Positions 46,881-58,261 of a stretch of 64,000 nt of DNA are shown here, piece after piece. The notes beneath the pieces are model-generated. The model had not been told where the DNA came from and made no database searches. It worked only from the letters and a program-made list of their open reading frames with translations. The stretch's first letter is position 1; each line of letters begins with the position of its first letter. This DNA comes from Scilla litardierei (Eukaryota; Streptophyta; Magnoliopsida; Asparagales; Asparagaceae), in contig CM061141.1 of assembly GCA_030789695.1 (NCBI GenBank), positions 196,923,689 to 196,987,688 on the forward strand, given 5' to 3'. A program made the position numbers and the translations under genes.

Positions 46881-48160
46881 TCAGGTGTGTTCTTTCCATA
46901 ATTCCCTCTTCCTAACATTGAGGAAAATGTCTATTTTAAGTTGGGGGGAGGGTATAACTTTTAGGATTTTTATTTTTCTCTTTTTTCTGTTTCTTTTAGG
47001 ATTTTATTTTTAGTTCCCTTTTTGCATTGAAATTTTTTTTTGAGTATATCACCAAAATCTATTTAACCTAGAGATGACCCTCATGTGATGAAATTTCTCG
47101 AAGTATACTCACCATCGTACACATATGATTTATTTTCCTCCACCACTATTGTTAAATATTTCAGTCTCATTTTACATGAATGCGAGTACTTGTGGTAAGT
47201 TCCTTTGATACATCTCAATGGCAAGATTAATTGACGACTTAATGAATCTAGAAATTATGGATTAGCAAGTAGTATGCTTTCATTGGAACACACCAAAGTT
47301 CATGCATCAATAATTCATAAAATAACTGGAGCATTGTTTTTTATCTCGTACTCATCGCTATTTGCATGCTTGGTATGATTTTCGGTAGAAAAATGTACCC
47401 CGTCTTTGGAAATGATTAGGATAACCCATTCTTGTGAAAGATTAAAGAAAAGGAAGCTATCTTACTAAGTTGTTTATGCACACACAAAAGAGGAAAAAAA
47501 TGAGATAAATGAAGAAAAAAGAAATGAATAAATGTATTACCAAAGAAATAACTTGGTTGGCTCGAGTAGTACAGTTCGAGGGGCCCTTCTTGGCCTAATG
47601 CCCTATTATCGTCTGATTTGGGAGCCATTGACCGGAACCTCAATCATTTGATGGAGCGATCCAAGTTATATATTTTTCTGCGAATGTTGCTAGATGCGCG
47701 TTGCGGAACTATTTAAAAAAGGGCGAAAGAAAATCGAGAATAAGTGTGCATAATTAGCAAGGCAAGAGAATTTCCAAGGCTTAAAGAAAACACAAGATGT
47801 GGTGTGATATCTTATGAATGAATATTGACATGTGTATGTTTTAATACCATTTTATTTTTGATGCTTGCTTTGCATGAAACATCTACGCGCCAAGTTAGAA
47901 CATTTGATTGAACGGTGTGAGCCATTGATTTTGTACACTACGAACTATGAAGTAATGAATAGTGAAGATGAGTCTATTTTATAACCATTTGAGATAATTG
48001 ATCTTCATTTTTAGACCCACAAGCACCATTATTTTTAAGATTGAAATATTGACATTAGTATGTGGTTAACTTCTTTTGTCGTAGTAGTATGGTGGTGAGA
48101 GATTTGAGATCTGATAAGGTGATCTAGGTGCATTTTTGATGTCGCTCTTTTTGCTAGAGA
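46881..48160 (+). other. Athila A 3' non-coding region with internal purine tract
   Basis: Starts with ACATTGAGGAAAATGTC and the purine tract AAGTTGGGGGGAGGG (46938-46952), which Athila B shares. The rest has no gene. An A/G-rich stretch lies at 47485-47540. The sequence at 48100-48160 does not match the LTR, so the expected LTR start is missing. Confidence 0.6.
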
Positions 48161-49734
48161 CAGCAATTAAATAGAGTATTTCTGCACTTTTTATATTTTC
48201 CTAGTTTAGTCTCGATCTTACGATTCCAACGACTATTTATTTGTATTTTTCTGAGATCTGTGCTAATTACTGTGAATTTTTGAATGCAGAATACCAATTA
48301 AATGGGGAAATACGGCGTAAATACGAAATACGGGACACGTGGCACTCATCAGTGCAGTTCAGCCAGATCGAGCGGCCCAAAACAACGGACGACGTGGCCA
48401 TTTCCCAACCGAGCGATCGCCATCCTACGGCTACAAACACACCCGCATTTGAATCATAAAGCAAGCGACGTGGCCGAATCCAGTCCGTTGGATGAGGATC
48501 CAACGGCTATCGCACGGAGCTGAGAGCGAAGCGGAGCGATGTCGACGCGACCGAATGCAAGCCGTTGGATTCTAATCCAACGACCATCAGTACGAGGAAA
48601 CGAAGCGGCAGCGGGCGAATCTTAAAGCGGAACGAGCGGGTGAGATCTAACGAAGCTTAGATCGGACGGTCAGTATTCACCCCGACCAGAATGCGGATGC
48701 GGATGTGGGCTTTGCACGAAATTTGAAGAACACGTGGCGTCCTCCAGTGCAATCCCGCACGATCCTACGGTCCACATTTGCTCCGATCAAGATCTGCGGC
48801 TCGGATGCGTTCGGGTAGCGGATTTCAAGCGGGTTTGAACCCATTAAGCACCCCAAACCCGCAATGCCTATTATTTAAGCGTATTCTAGGGTTTTGGGCA
48901 TAGTATGGGCGTATGGAGCACCTAGGAGCCGAATTTCCCCTCTGAAAATTTTTTTAAATTTCCAGAGGCTGTTCTTCAGTTTTCCAGAGAGTTTTGAGTC
49001 TTAACTTGGAGATTTGGTGATAGTTTCTTAAACTCATACCCCGTATTTGGGTGTTTTTCATCGTATGTTGCTATTAGAACTATGTATTTTGCTATGATCA
49101 TTGTTTATTTCTGCATTATGAGTAGCTAAATCTTATTTGTGCATGGTATGGAGTAGTTAGGGGATGTGAATCGTATTTGTTTGGTTGAATATCATCGTGC
49201 TTAATCGATAATGTCGCTAAAGTTGTAGTTTTTATTATTAAATCCTCTCTTTCATCTTCCAAAAGAAGTGATTGAGTTGATGATCACCCCACAAGGGTGA
49301 GCTTTGATCTCTCCAAAAGAGAGTTTCATACCGTATTTTTAGGATTATAACTTTAGCAACGATTTAATTCATATTGTGCTTGAACCCCCAAAAGGGTATC
49401 TTCCGATGAATCGCTCCCAAAATGAGGATTTATTGAGTTATATTTAATCAACCAACGTATACGAATCACTGATCCTAACGAACCCATACCATGTGCATAT
49501 TTCTCATACATACTTTCATACACGACTTTTTCTTTGTTCGCATTGTTCACCACGATGAACTCCATTCACACCACCATCATTATTGAAGTGGTTAGTTTCT
49601 CTTTGTTGGATTTCTATTCGATTTGAGCTGTGGTTGCAACAGATTTCCTCCCGAGGATTCGACATCTGGACTCCCAGATTATATTACTTGTACGGACTCT
49701 TACGCTTGAGAGAAGCACTATTTTGGGCCTACCA
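48161..49734 (+). repeat. 3' LTR of Athila A, 5'-truncated
   Basis: It aligns with 33301-34888 and ends GGGCCTACCA. The first 137 bp of the LTR (TGATTCGGG...) are absent. Confidence 0.9.
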
Positions 49735-49739
49735 CTAGG

Positions 49740-50001
49740 TTAACGGAAAACGGAACTAAAAATAAAAAAGTCAAACGTCGAAGTTTAATGTTACGACGCC
49801 CCTTCAATCAGAGCTGATTTGTGGGAGAACGACACGTGAAATGACATTCATAAAAATTTCCACAAATAACTACTCTCTCTGAGGGTCACAACAGTATATT
49901 ACTTCGCGTGTTTAGGATACAAGAGTAGGTCACAAAAATACGCGTACGAACAAGAATGTACGTGAACGAAAAGCACACGATCGAAAAGCGGCCGTGACAA
50001 A
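49740..50001 (-). repeat. LTR B of the LARD, segment 3
   Basis: It resumes LTR sequence after the CTAGG duplication, matches 9450-9715 and ends CGGCCGTGACA. Confidence 0.85.
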
Positions 50002-50204
50002 AGTGAAATTACATTCAATAAACCACACAAATAAGGCTTGATTTCACAAAATTCTCAAAAACAAATATCTACATGTGATGCATGAAAATGCTAGATGCAT
50101 GATGCGAAGCAAGTGTTATTTTGAATGCATAAGGAAGGCGAAGACACCTGATGCATGGAGAAAAAGAGAGGGGAAAAGGGTGGGAATGAAAAGAAGGGGG
50201 GAGA

Positions 50205-50237
50205 GGGGGGGAGAGAGAGAGAGAGAGAGAGAGAGAG
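50205..50237. repeat. (GA)n microsatellite in a purine-rich stretch
   Basis: About 14 GA units within a 150-bp purine-rich stretch (50145-50300). Ser/Leu/Pro-rich minus frames here are artefacts. Confidence 0.9.
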
Positions 50238-50343
50238 GTGGTGACGAAAAGATAAATAAAAATGAAAGTGAAAGGAAAAACAAAAATGAAAGTGGGCATA
50301 AAATGCTCATCTACCAAGCCGAAGCAAGCAGTGTCCTCAATGT

Positions 50344-51334
50344 TGTGTAATCGTGATAAACATGAGGAAGTAAGAGAGGGGGGAGGAGATCGAAGCGAAT
50401 CTCCCCAAGCTGAAGTGACGTGTGCCCTAGAAGTGAAAATAAGTAAAAATAAGGGCCATGTGGTATGGGGGAGTGTATGGCTCAACTCATCAAACAACGC
50501 CGACATTGGGTGGTGGCTATGTAGGAAATGTGGGTGGCGGTGGTGCATCAGAAGATGGTTGGACTACAACATCCATGGATGGTGGTGAAGTGGATGGAAG
50601 CGGTGATGGTGAACGTAGGAAGGAAGTGGAAGGATTTACAGCCGTAGATGGCTGTGATGGTGGTGCATGAGAAAGAGAGTAGGTATAGATGCAGGATAGT
50701 GTTCCTGAGTGTAATGCCAGTGATAGACGACATCAAACTACGACTGTAGGGTCGTAACAATGGATGTGAGGCCATCTACGGAGGACCAGAGTGTTGTCAG
50801 GGAGCTAGTCATATGGGACTTGAGGTCATGCAGGGCCTCCTCCACTCGTATGTGACGATCGACTGTGGAGAGGAGTGGAGGAGGAGGACCAGTATTGCTA
50901 GTACCCTCTCCATGTGGGCGAGATCTCCATGAAAAGTGTCGAAGGGGTGTATGAGGTGGAGGCCTGATGGGGCCTAGGGGACGACTGGGTCCTGAACGAG
51001 ATGAGGCTGGGCCTGTGCATGCTGAGGAAAAGAAAGATTTGGTGGAAATCTCCACTGCGCAGCACCCTGAGTGCGAAAACGATCGGGGTTATGAAGTATG
51101 GCATAAGAGGTGTGTAGGATCCCGTGAAGCCATAAAAGCTTCTCGTCCGCAATGGCTCTAATCATGTGCATATTGCTGAGGACAGATATGTCTAGAGAAG
51201 TGGAGCCAGGGATGTAGATCATAGTGGCTGGGATCTGAAAGGAGACATGAGGGAGCATGCAGATAACTGTGATAAACCATCCATAACAAATTTTAGCATG
51301 TGGACTGCGAAGAGTGTGGAAAAATCACTGGGCC
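50344..51334 (-). pseudogene. C-terminal part of the Athila envelope-like/ORF-1-like frame
   Basis: This continues the frame begun at 58261, beyond the Athila B insertion. Readable blocks are spread over two or three frames: IPGSTSLDISVLSNMHMIRA with KLLWLHGILHTSYAILHNP, a Pro/Ser-rich linker (HTPLRHFSWRSRPHGEG), and RHIRVEEALHDLKSHMTSSL followed by TTLWSSVDGLTSIVTTLQ, likely coiled coil. The pattern (folded part, Pro-rich linker, C-terminal coiled coil) fits Athila 3' frames as I know them, but the assignment is by context more than by motif. Frameshifts and stops make it non-functional. The exact end is uncertain. Confidence 0.5.
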
Positions 51335-52840
51335 TGATTTGGGATATAAATTGCATATTTTCCCCCTATTTCTGGGCATTTTATGTGTATATCATGTTAT
51401 TTTGGCTTTAATACGGGCGTATGTGTGATATTGTGTAATATTGAAGCTTATTTGTATTTTATACATAAAATGTGGTTTTCATGGAATAATTTTTGCTCCC
51501 CGTAATTTTCAGGTACTTCTGGGATTTTTCTGGATTTTCTGAAATTTTTCCAGAATTTTTGGAAGCTTCCAGCTATTTTTCGGGAATTATTAGAGCAAGA
51601 GGAGTGTTTCTGGAATTCGAAAAAGAAAAAAAGAAACAAAAAAATTATTAAAGGCCCGTAGGCCTTGCGGAGCGGGCCGCCGTGAGTATTAAAAAAACGA
51701 ATTTTTAAAAAAACACCTCGAAGGTGGGCTGGCCCAGCGGCCGGCCCGCTCTTCTTTTATTGCCCGAGAGCGGGGCGGGCGGAAGCGGGCCGGGGTCCGA
51801 CCCGGCCCGCTCCGCTGCACTTCAGCCCCCAAGCGGGGCGGGCGAGATGTGGGGCCGGATCCGACCCGATCCGGCCCCCACGCTGCTGCTGCGCGCTTAG
51901 GTGATGCGGGCGGGTCGGGGAGCTGAAAACCCCGACCCGCAACCCATTATTTTGGGTTTTCTGTGCGCCTGAAGCGAAAAATTGGGTAGCTCTACTGTAG
52001 CTTGGTTTTTTCGAGTTTGGCTGCTATTTTTGGTTCTTTGTTTTAGGGTTTTGAGAGTGCTTGGAGGGGGAGGAGGCCATTAATGATGGAGGAGCTTGGA
52101 GGGAGTGCCCAAGGGAGAGGGAAGCTCATTTCTTGAGAGATTGGTGATCTCTTCCCTATCTTTTTGTGTAATTTTTGCATTTCTGTTTTGTATTGAACAT
52201 TGGATGAATTTTTCTATGAATTCCATCTTATTTGGTATGATTGAGTAGTGTGGTTGGTGTGGGTTGTGATTCATTATGTTGGGTTGTTAATTTTAGTTCT
52301 AATTGCCTCTTGCACAATTTCATGTTAATGTTGGATGATTATTAGGGCACAATTTCATTGGTAAAGTCCCGAGAGGGCACAATTTGAGAAGATACCATGC
52401 TCATATTTGATTAGTGCTACGATGATACATCCATCCATATTGCAAATTATTGTATTCTTGAATGTTAAATTTTCTGATTGAGTGTCCTTATCCGGATAAT
52501 CAATTGAGTTATTTGCAGGTGATTAGAGATTAATTAACACCAATCTTAGTGAACCCACAATCCATGCTTTCTCGCCTTGCTACCCTAAATCCTCATTTGG
52601 TTCTACAACCCTACCCACTTAGGTTAGAATTTTAGTTTCATCACGGTTTTCACACACTCATCCACCGTTAGCGAGGTAGTTGTAACGCGCTATTTCCTTT
52701 CTTTATCGATCAAATTTTGTGAACATAGAACGACTTGTCCCTGTGATCCAACCCGGTACTCACCGGTTATTTTTATTGCATTGACACTCCTACGCTTGGG
52801 AGTGGAAGGCGTGATCCGTGCGTGTCTTCCGTCACAACCA
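51335..52840 (+). repeat. 5' LTR of Athila B
   Basis: It runs from TGATTTGGGATATAAATT to TCCGTCACAACCA. It contains a GC-rich stretch (51720-51930) of GGCCGG/CCGGCCCGC units. Confidence 0.92.
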
Positions 52841-52842
52841 AT

Positions 52843-52860
52843 TGGCGCCATTGCCGGGGA
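52843..52860 (+). other. Primer binding site of Athila B
   Basis: TGGCGCCATTGCCGGGGA, two bases inside the LTR end, is one mismatch from the standard Athila/Tat primer site. Confidence 0.9.
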
Positions 52861-53031
52861 CAACGGTTTCTATTATTAGCAATTTTTGATTGATTTCAAA
52901 AGTTTTAGTGTGATATTACTATCTCTTAGTGTGAGTCTTTTCGATTCTTCATCTTTCACTTATTGTTCATCCTTATGTATTTTACGCTTTTTGAGTCTTT
53001 TTGATTTTTTGTTTTTGTTTTTTTTTCAAAC

Positions 53032-53658
53032 ATGGCAAGTACTTCAAACTCTCTTGGGTTTGACATGTGGGTGACCAAATCCCTACAGAGATTCCTTGGT
53101 AAGGATGCGGAGAGCCCTTACCTACATATTAAGAAGTTTGAGAGTACTTGCAAGCTTCATTTTGATGGGAACACGTGTGCAGAAAAGTTTTATCTTAAAT
53201 TATTTCCCTATTCTTTGGATGGTAGTGCATTAAAATGGTTTAAAGTTTATCTCCCACATCTTATTCCATCTTGGCCTGTACTAAAGCACAAATTTTGTAA
53301 GAAGTTTTTTCCATCTTACATGACCAAAACATGGCAAGGAAGAATGGTGGACTTTGCTCAGCGCATCGGTGAGACATTTTTTCAGCCTTGGACGCGTTTT
53401 ATAGAGTTAGTGTAAGGTTTTCCACATCATGGATTTGACAGGGTGCGTCTTCTTGGATTCTTCTTGGAGGGTCTGCTTCAGGAGACGCAGGATTTTGTGG
53501 ATATGTTGGACAACGGCCACTTTTTGGACATGGATGAGAATGCGGCTTGGTGTTATTTGGAGTCCTACAAGGAGGAAGATCACACATTGGTTGTGACTCT
53601 AAATGAGCAAGCCATGAAGTTTTGGTGTACCAAGCCCCGAATGAAGAAGTTCTTATAG
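53032..53658 (+). pseudogene. Athila gag with one internal stop
   Basis: It starts MASTSNSLGFDMWVTKSLQR at the first ATG after the leader. The Retrotrans_gag domain is clear: GKDAESPYLHIKKFESTC, YLKLFPYSLDGSALKWFK, CKKFFPSYMT and FAQRIGETFFQPWTRFIEL. A TAA at 53413-53415 interrupts the frame, which continues unchanged (GFPHHGFDRVRLLGFFLEGL, NGHFLDMDENAAWCYLE) to a TAG at 53656. It is shorter at the N-terminus than Athila A Gag, which has about 50 more residues before the shared PYLHIK block. No CCHC knuckle is seen downstream, unlike Athila A. Identity is sure; RNA binding by this Gag is doubtful. Confidence 0.92.
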
Positions 53659-54363
53659 ATCTCACCCCAACGATAGTTGAAGAATTGAGTGCCCCATGCC
53701 AAGTAGTATTTGATGAACCAAGTGTTGGCATGGAGGAGTTGGTTGACCCGGTGGAGGAAATTAGCATGATGGCACCTACTATTTTTGCTGGGCCGTGTCA
53801 ATTAGTTGTTGAGGAGTTGGTTGTTGACATGGTGGAGATAGAAGAGGCGATCGCGCACACTTGGGTGCGAAGTGGGCGAGGAGGATTGTTCTTGTATTGA
53901 TGAGCCCGAAGAAGAGGCAAGCGAGGATGAGTTTATACCACATGCTATCATAGATCCCGAGCTTCCCTCTCCTTCGGTAGTTTCTATGGAGATAGCACTT
54001 CCTCCCCCGATTGATATTGAATGCCACGGGGATGAGCTTCATACCACATCATATTCAACCATCCAGGGAGTTTTCTCACACATTCATCATACTTTTCATT
54101 CCGTATTTTATATTGATGATTATGTGTGGATGTCTTTTTTTGGGAACATGTCCCCATCTCTCTCTTACACAACCCGTCTCCTTCCTTATATAGGTACACA
54201 CTTTGATGTGATGCTTGGGGTTGTGTACGTGGCCGCCATTGCCACGTTTCGCCGAGGAGCATTGGCGGAAGAAACAAAAGGAGCGTTGGAACAATTGCCA
54301 CCTCCGATGGAAATTAGGGATCCGCCTTTTGCTAAGGTGTATTCTTTCCTTTACGTAGTGTAA
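53619..54363 (+). pseudogene. Unrecognised acidic frame downstream of Athila B gag
   Basis: After gag, the frame moves by one base near 53620 to an acidic stretch (VYQAPNEEVLIDLTPTIVEE...) with an internal repeat (APCQVVFDE; GPCQLVVEE). A second shift near 53880 returns to the gag frame: CSCIDEPEEEASEDEFIPHA, then HHTFHSVFYIDDYVWMSFFG, RLLPYIGTHFDVMLGVVYVA and EIRDPPFAKVYSFLYVV, ending in TAA at 54361. I recognise no protease or polymerase motif. The last 120 residues are rich in aromatic and hydrophobic residues. It takes the place of the missing pol. It may be a family-specific Gag extension or decayed captured sequence. No function is proposed. Confidence 0.5.
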
Positions 54364-55939
54364 ATAAATAAAAAGTTAGTTAGTTTGCTTTTTCATATTT
54401 GCTTTCGTATGCTTTTCTTTTCTTTAGGATCTTTTTCCGAGATCTAATACTCTCCCAACATTGAGGGCAATGTTTATTTTAAGTTAGGGGGAGAGTGTTA
54501 GAATCTTTAAATTGTTAGGATTTTGATGTTAGCTAAATTTTTTTTGAGTTCCCTCTTGCCCTCATCCCATGAACTTCATTGCATATCATATTTAGCCTCC
54601 TTGTCCCTGCGCCCATTGCTTTGTGTGTAGTCCCTACATGCTTTAATGCCATGCAATTTTTTCGGATTATCATTTTGGTATCAATTCTTCGATGTTTAAT
54701 TGGCACGTTTTCAATTCTTTTCCAATTTGGAGTCAAATGTTAATATAGATTCGATTTGTAGAGCCGATGCTGCTGTTGTCTGCGCGTAGGGCCGTCCCCC
54801 ACTCCCGTCCCGGGGCGCTAATGGGTTTTGTTTTTGGAACCGACGGCAGTGTTTTGCTGACGCCTCGAATCGATAATGTTACGTAAAGCCCCATAGAAGA
54901 CGAGGAACTTCCATTACGGAAAGAACCATAGTGTACTCATATGAGCCCTAAAAGCACAAGAGAGAGAACCGTACTAAATGTAATGCCCTCAAAAGCCGAC
55001 GGGTCGATGTGAACCATGCCGTAGGGGTTCCATTTACAATCTACAGCACGGATCTACGGGGTTGGTAGTCCGACGTCTAAGTGATATTTCATTGCCTTCT
55101 TTTTGCGCAACAACGCGCGAGGCCTCCCTATCATGGGTGTTGGTCTTTCTATGCCATGTATGAAACTATTTCTTATGTCGTGATACCCTCTTTGAGACAA
55201 TTTGGAAATAGTTTGGTGTAAGTGATCGCATGATTTGGGATGAATGGTGTAGTTTTTGATTGGATTGGGTGTGGCCATATGGTGTATGCTTTGTTTTCTC
55301 CTAAGAAGTGGGTGGATGAGTTGATAATTCATGTTAGAATGAGAAATAGATTAATATAAGTGAATGTTTCTTTCTAATCAAATCGAGTAGCGATGCCCCA
55401 CGAAACATTGGGGAGGACGCCAAAGATGAGATTTAGGAGATCATTCCATCCCTTTGCCTAACTTGCGTTATCGCGTGTATGTAAAAATGGCGGTGTTTGC
55501 ATTTCATAGCATTATCGCGTGAATGCAAAACATAAACATCCAAAAATAAGAACACCAAAAAAGAAGGAAAAAGAAAAGAAAAGAAGAATAAATGAATAAA
55601 TGAAAGAATAAGCAACATGAGTGATGCAATCTCATCTCCCACCACTTAGAGGAAATTCTTTTATTTTGGCCATTTCCATGAAAGTTAGAATTTTGACATC
55701 GTGATATATCCTAATAAATGCGATACGGTGCTTATTACCTTACTTTTCTTTGAATTGGATTGAAGAGAATGTCATTTATTATTTACTTTCATACATTGGG
55801 TATATTGGCTTTGGAATCAAGTGGAAATACTATTTTGTGTATGCCATGATGATATCGTGAGTGTTGGTGCATGGTTTTCAATTTTATCCGAATTTATCGC
55901 ATATTTTGTGAGGGACTAGAAAAAATCTAGTTGGGGGTG
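54364..55939 (+). other. Athila B 3' non-coding region with two purine tracts
   Basis: AACATTGAGGGCAATGTTTA precedes the tract AAGTTAGGGGGAGAG (54481-54495). A second tract, TAGTTGGGGGTG (55929-55939), lies directly before the 3' LTR and is the likely true PPT. Between them lie 1.4 kb without a gene and an A/G-rich stretch at 55555-55610, placed as in Athila A. Confidence 0.7.
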
Positions 55940-57444
55940 TGATTCGGGATATAAATTGCATATTTCCCCCCTATTTCTGGGCATTTTATGTGTATATCAT
56001 GTTATTTTGGCTTTAATACGGGCGTATTTGTGATATTGTGTAATATTGAAGCTTATTCGTATTTTATACATAAAATATGGTTTTCATGGACTAATTTTTG
56101 TTCCCCATATTTTTCAGGTACTTCTGGGATTTTTTGGATTTTCTGGAAATTTTCCAGAATTTTTGGAAGCTTCCAGCTATTTTTCGGGAATTATTGGAGC
56201 AAGAGGAGTGTTTCTGGAATTCGAAAAAGAAAAAAAAAGAAAAAAATTATTAAAGGCCCGCAGGCCTTGCGGCCTGCTAGCTGAGCGGGCTGCCGTGAGT
56301 ATTTAAAAAACGAATTTAAAAAAACACGTCGAAGTCGGGCCGGCAGCTGGGCCGGCCCGCTCTTCTTTTATTGCCCGAGATCGGGGCGGGCGGAAGCGGG
56401 CCGGGGTCCGACCCGGCCCGCTCCACTGCACTTCAGCCCCCAAGCGGGGCGGGCAAGATGCGGGGCCGGATCCGACCCGATCCGGCCCCCACGTTGCTAC
56501 TACGCGCTTAGGTGATGCGGGCGGGTCGGGGAGCTGAAAACCCTGACCCGCAACCCATTATTTTGGGTTTTCTGTGCGCCTGAAGCGAAAAATTGGGCAG
56601 TTCTGATGTAGCTTGGTTTTTTCAAGTTTGGCTGCTGTTTTTGGTTCTTTTTTTAGGGTTTTGAGAGTGCTTGGAGGGGGAGGAGGCCATTGATGATGGA
56701 GGTGCTTGGAGGGAGTGCCCAAGGGAGAGGGAAGCTCATTTCTTGATATATTGGTGATCTCTTACCTATCTTTTTGTGTAATTTTTGCATTTCTATTTTG
56801 TATTGAACATTGGATGAATTTGTCTATGAATTCCATCTTATTTGGTATGATTGAGTAGTGTGGTTGGTGTGGGTTGTGATTCATTATGTTGGGTTGTTAA
56901 TTTTAGTTCTAATTGCCTCTTGCACAATTTCATGTTAATGTTGGATGATTATTAGGGCACAATTTCATTGGTAAAGTCCCGAGAGGGCACAATTTGAGAA
57001 GATACCATGCTCATATTTGATTAGTGCTACGATGATACATCCATCCATATTGCAAATTATTGTGTTCTTGAATGTTAAATTTTTCGATTGAGTGTCCTTA
57101 GCCGGATAATCAATTGAGTTATTTGCAGGTGATTAGAGCTTAATTAACACCAATCTTAGTGAACCCACAATCCATGCTTTCTCGCCTTGCTACCCTAAAT
57201 CCTCATTTAGTTCTCCAACCCTACCCACTTAGGTTAGAATTTTAGTTTCACCACGATTTTCACCCACTCATCCACCATTAGCGTTGTAACGCGCTATTTC
57301 CTTTCTTTATCGATCAAATTTTGTGAACATAGAACGACTTGTCTCTGTGATCCGACCCGGTACTCACCGGTTATTTTTATTGCATTGACACTCCTACGCT
57401 TGGGAGTGGAAGGCGTGCTCCGTGCGCGTCTTCCGTCACAACCA
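55940..57444 (+). repeat. 3' LTR of Athila B
   Basis: It starts TGATTCGGGATATAAATT and ends TCCGTCACAACCA. Nearly identical to 51335-52840. Confidence 0.92.
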
Positions 57445-57449
57445 GGGCC

Positions 57450-58261
57450 AACCAAGAGTAGGCATGAATGAGGTAGCGTGGTGAAGTGGTGCCATCATTA
57501 TGAACATTTCGGGGATAGGTCGTGGCCCAGAGAATAAAGAGCTCGTCCTGTGAGACTTGGCATGTCTCCAACTTACAAAAGTTAGAGTTAGTAATGACAC
57601 GGTGCATCTGACAAATGCAAGGATGGATAATGCAAGAGGCATTCACTCTGGTGATATGAAAAGGAGAGATACCAGTGATCTGCTCCCAGTAAACATTCTG
57701 TACATACACATCAGGATATGGGGTGAAATGTGTGATGGCATCAGAGATGAGAGCGGTTGGACATCGAAAGAGATGGTTCAGAGGGTTGGTGGACATGCAG
57801 TAGTCCTTGTTCATCAAGCGGAACAAGAACCCTAAAGGTTGGTGTCTAAGAGAGCTCAGAAACTCTAAGGTGAGTCTCTGATAGGTTCGGGCCTCACACG
57901 CTAGAAACTCAGCCCACCCATTATTTTGAAGTAAAGTTCGGACACCATTGATGAGTCCAAGATAATCAAGATTCGATGATGCTTGGGAATTTAGTGGGGA
58001 TGATGATTCTTTGATATATAGACGTGAAGGTATTGCATTGATGCTTGTCAATGAATGTGATCCCTAGGGTGTCAATCTTGGTGGTGCGATGGTTGGTGGT
58101 GCATCAGTAGATGTGGATGCCGCATCAGTAGAAGTATGTGCATGTTTGTCTCTCCCTCGGGGTTCTCTCTCACATGGGGGTGCAACACGCTTTCTACACA
58201 CTCTTGGATGTATCGTGAATATGGTGGTGTTGTGAATGCAAGAGTGTTTGAGTGTAAGCAA
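57450..58261 (-). pseudogene. N-terminal part of the Athila envelope-like/ATHILA ORF-1-like frame
   Basis: One minus frame runs from 58261 to the Athila B insertion with a single stop (TAG, 58064-58066). The N-terminus is basic and Ser/Thr/Pro-rich (RKRVAPPCEREPRGRDKHAH). After the stop come LLQNNGWAEFLACEARTYQR, LTLEFLSSLRHQP and ITGISPFHITRVNASCIIHP. The W-x-x-[LF]-L...TY..LT.EFL.SL pattern is characteristic of the ATHILA ORF-1 family and related plant retrotransposon frames. The role is unproven even in intact elements. A candidate TATA box lies about 410 bp upstream. Disrupted by the stop and by Athila B; the rest is at 51334-50344. Confidence 0.65.

Larger units (their letters stand above)
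33164..49734 (+). mobile_element. Athila A, Gypsy element with gag-pol, split by a CACTA transposon
   Basis: CTAGG at 33159-33163 and 49735-49739 is the target duplication. The 5' LTR (33164-34888) is followed by TTGGCGACGTTGCCGGGGA, the primer site form typical of Athila/Tat elements. Inside are gag, protease, RT, RNase H and integrase in Athila order, all broken. The CACTA element at 38952-45397 sits in the RNase H codons. No envelope-like frame follows integrase. The 3' LTR lacks about its first 137 bp. Without the CACTA it is about 10.1 kb. Confidence 0.92.
6872..50001 (-). mobile_element. Gypsy-type LARD, non-coding, carrying two large nested insertions
   Basis: LTR A (6872-9715) is repeated directly by LTR B, which is split into 13062-14036, 31725-33163 and 49740-50001. 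LTR ends are TGTCATGCCCC and GGCCGTGACA. AAAGT at 6867-6871 and 50002-50006 is the likely target duplication; LTR A then lacks the second base of TGTCA. The minus orientation rests on a purine tract (AAGGTGGGTAGGA) next to LTR A and an AATAAAA signal inside the LTRs. The interior (9716-13061) encodes nothing recognisable. Without insertions the element would be about 9 kb. Confidence 0.8.
51335..57444 (+). mobile_element. Athila B, gag-only element
   Basis: LTRs 51335-52840 (1,506 bp) and 55940-57444 (1,505 bp) are nearly identical. GGGCC at 51330-51334 and 57445-57449 is the target duplication. The primer site TGGCGCCATTGCCGGGGA (52843-52860) and LTR start TGATT(C/T)GGG place it with Athila/Tat elements. 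It encodes a Gag relic and an unfamiliar downstream frame, but no protease, RT or integrase. It interrupts the relic's 3' frame. Confidence 0.93.

Noticed and set aside
50069..50548. 159-codon minus frame rich in Ser/Leu/Pro
   Set aside because: It runs through a (GA)n tract and a purine-rich stretch and matches no family. I treat it as non-coding 3' sequence of the Athila relic.
55433..55645. Phe/Leu-rich minus frame that could suggest a membrane peptide
   Set aside because: It is the complement of an A/G-rich run in the Athila B 3' region; a similar run exists in Athila A without an equivalent frame.
57557..57835. 92-codon + strand frame
   Set aside because: Shadow of the minus-strand Athila 3' frame.
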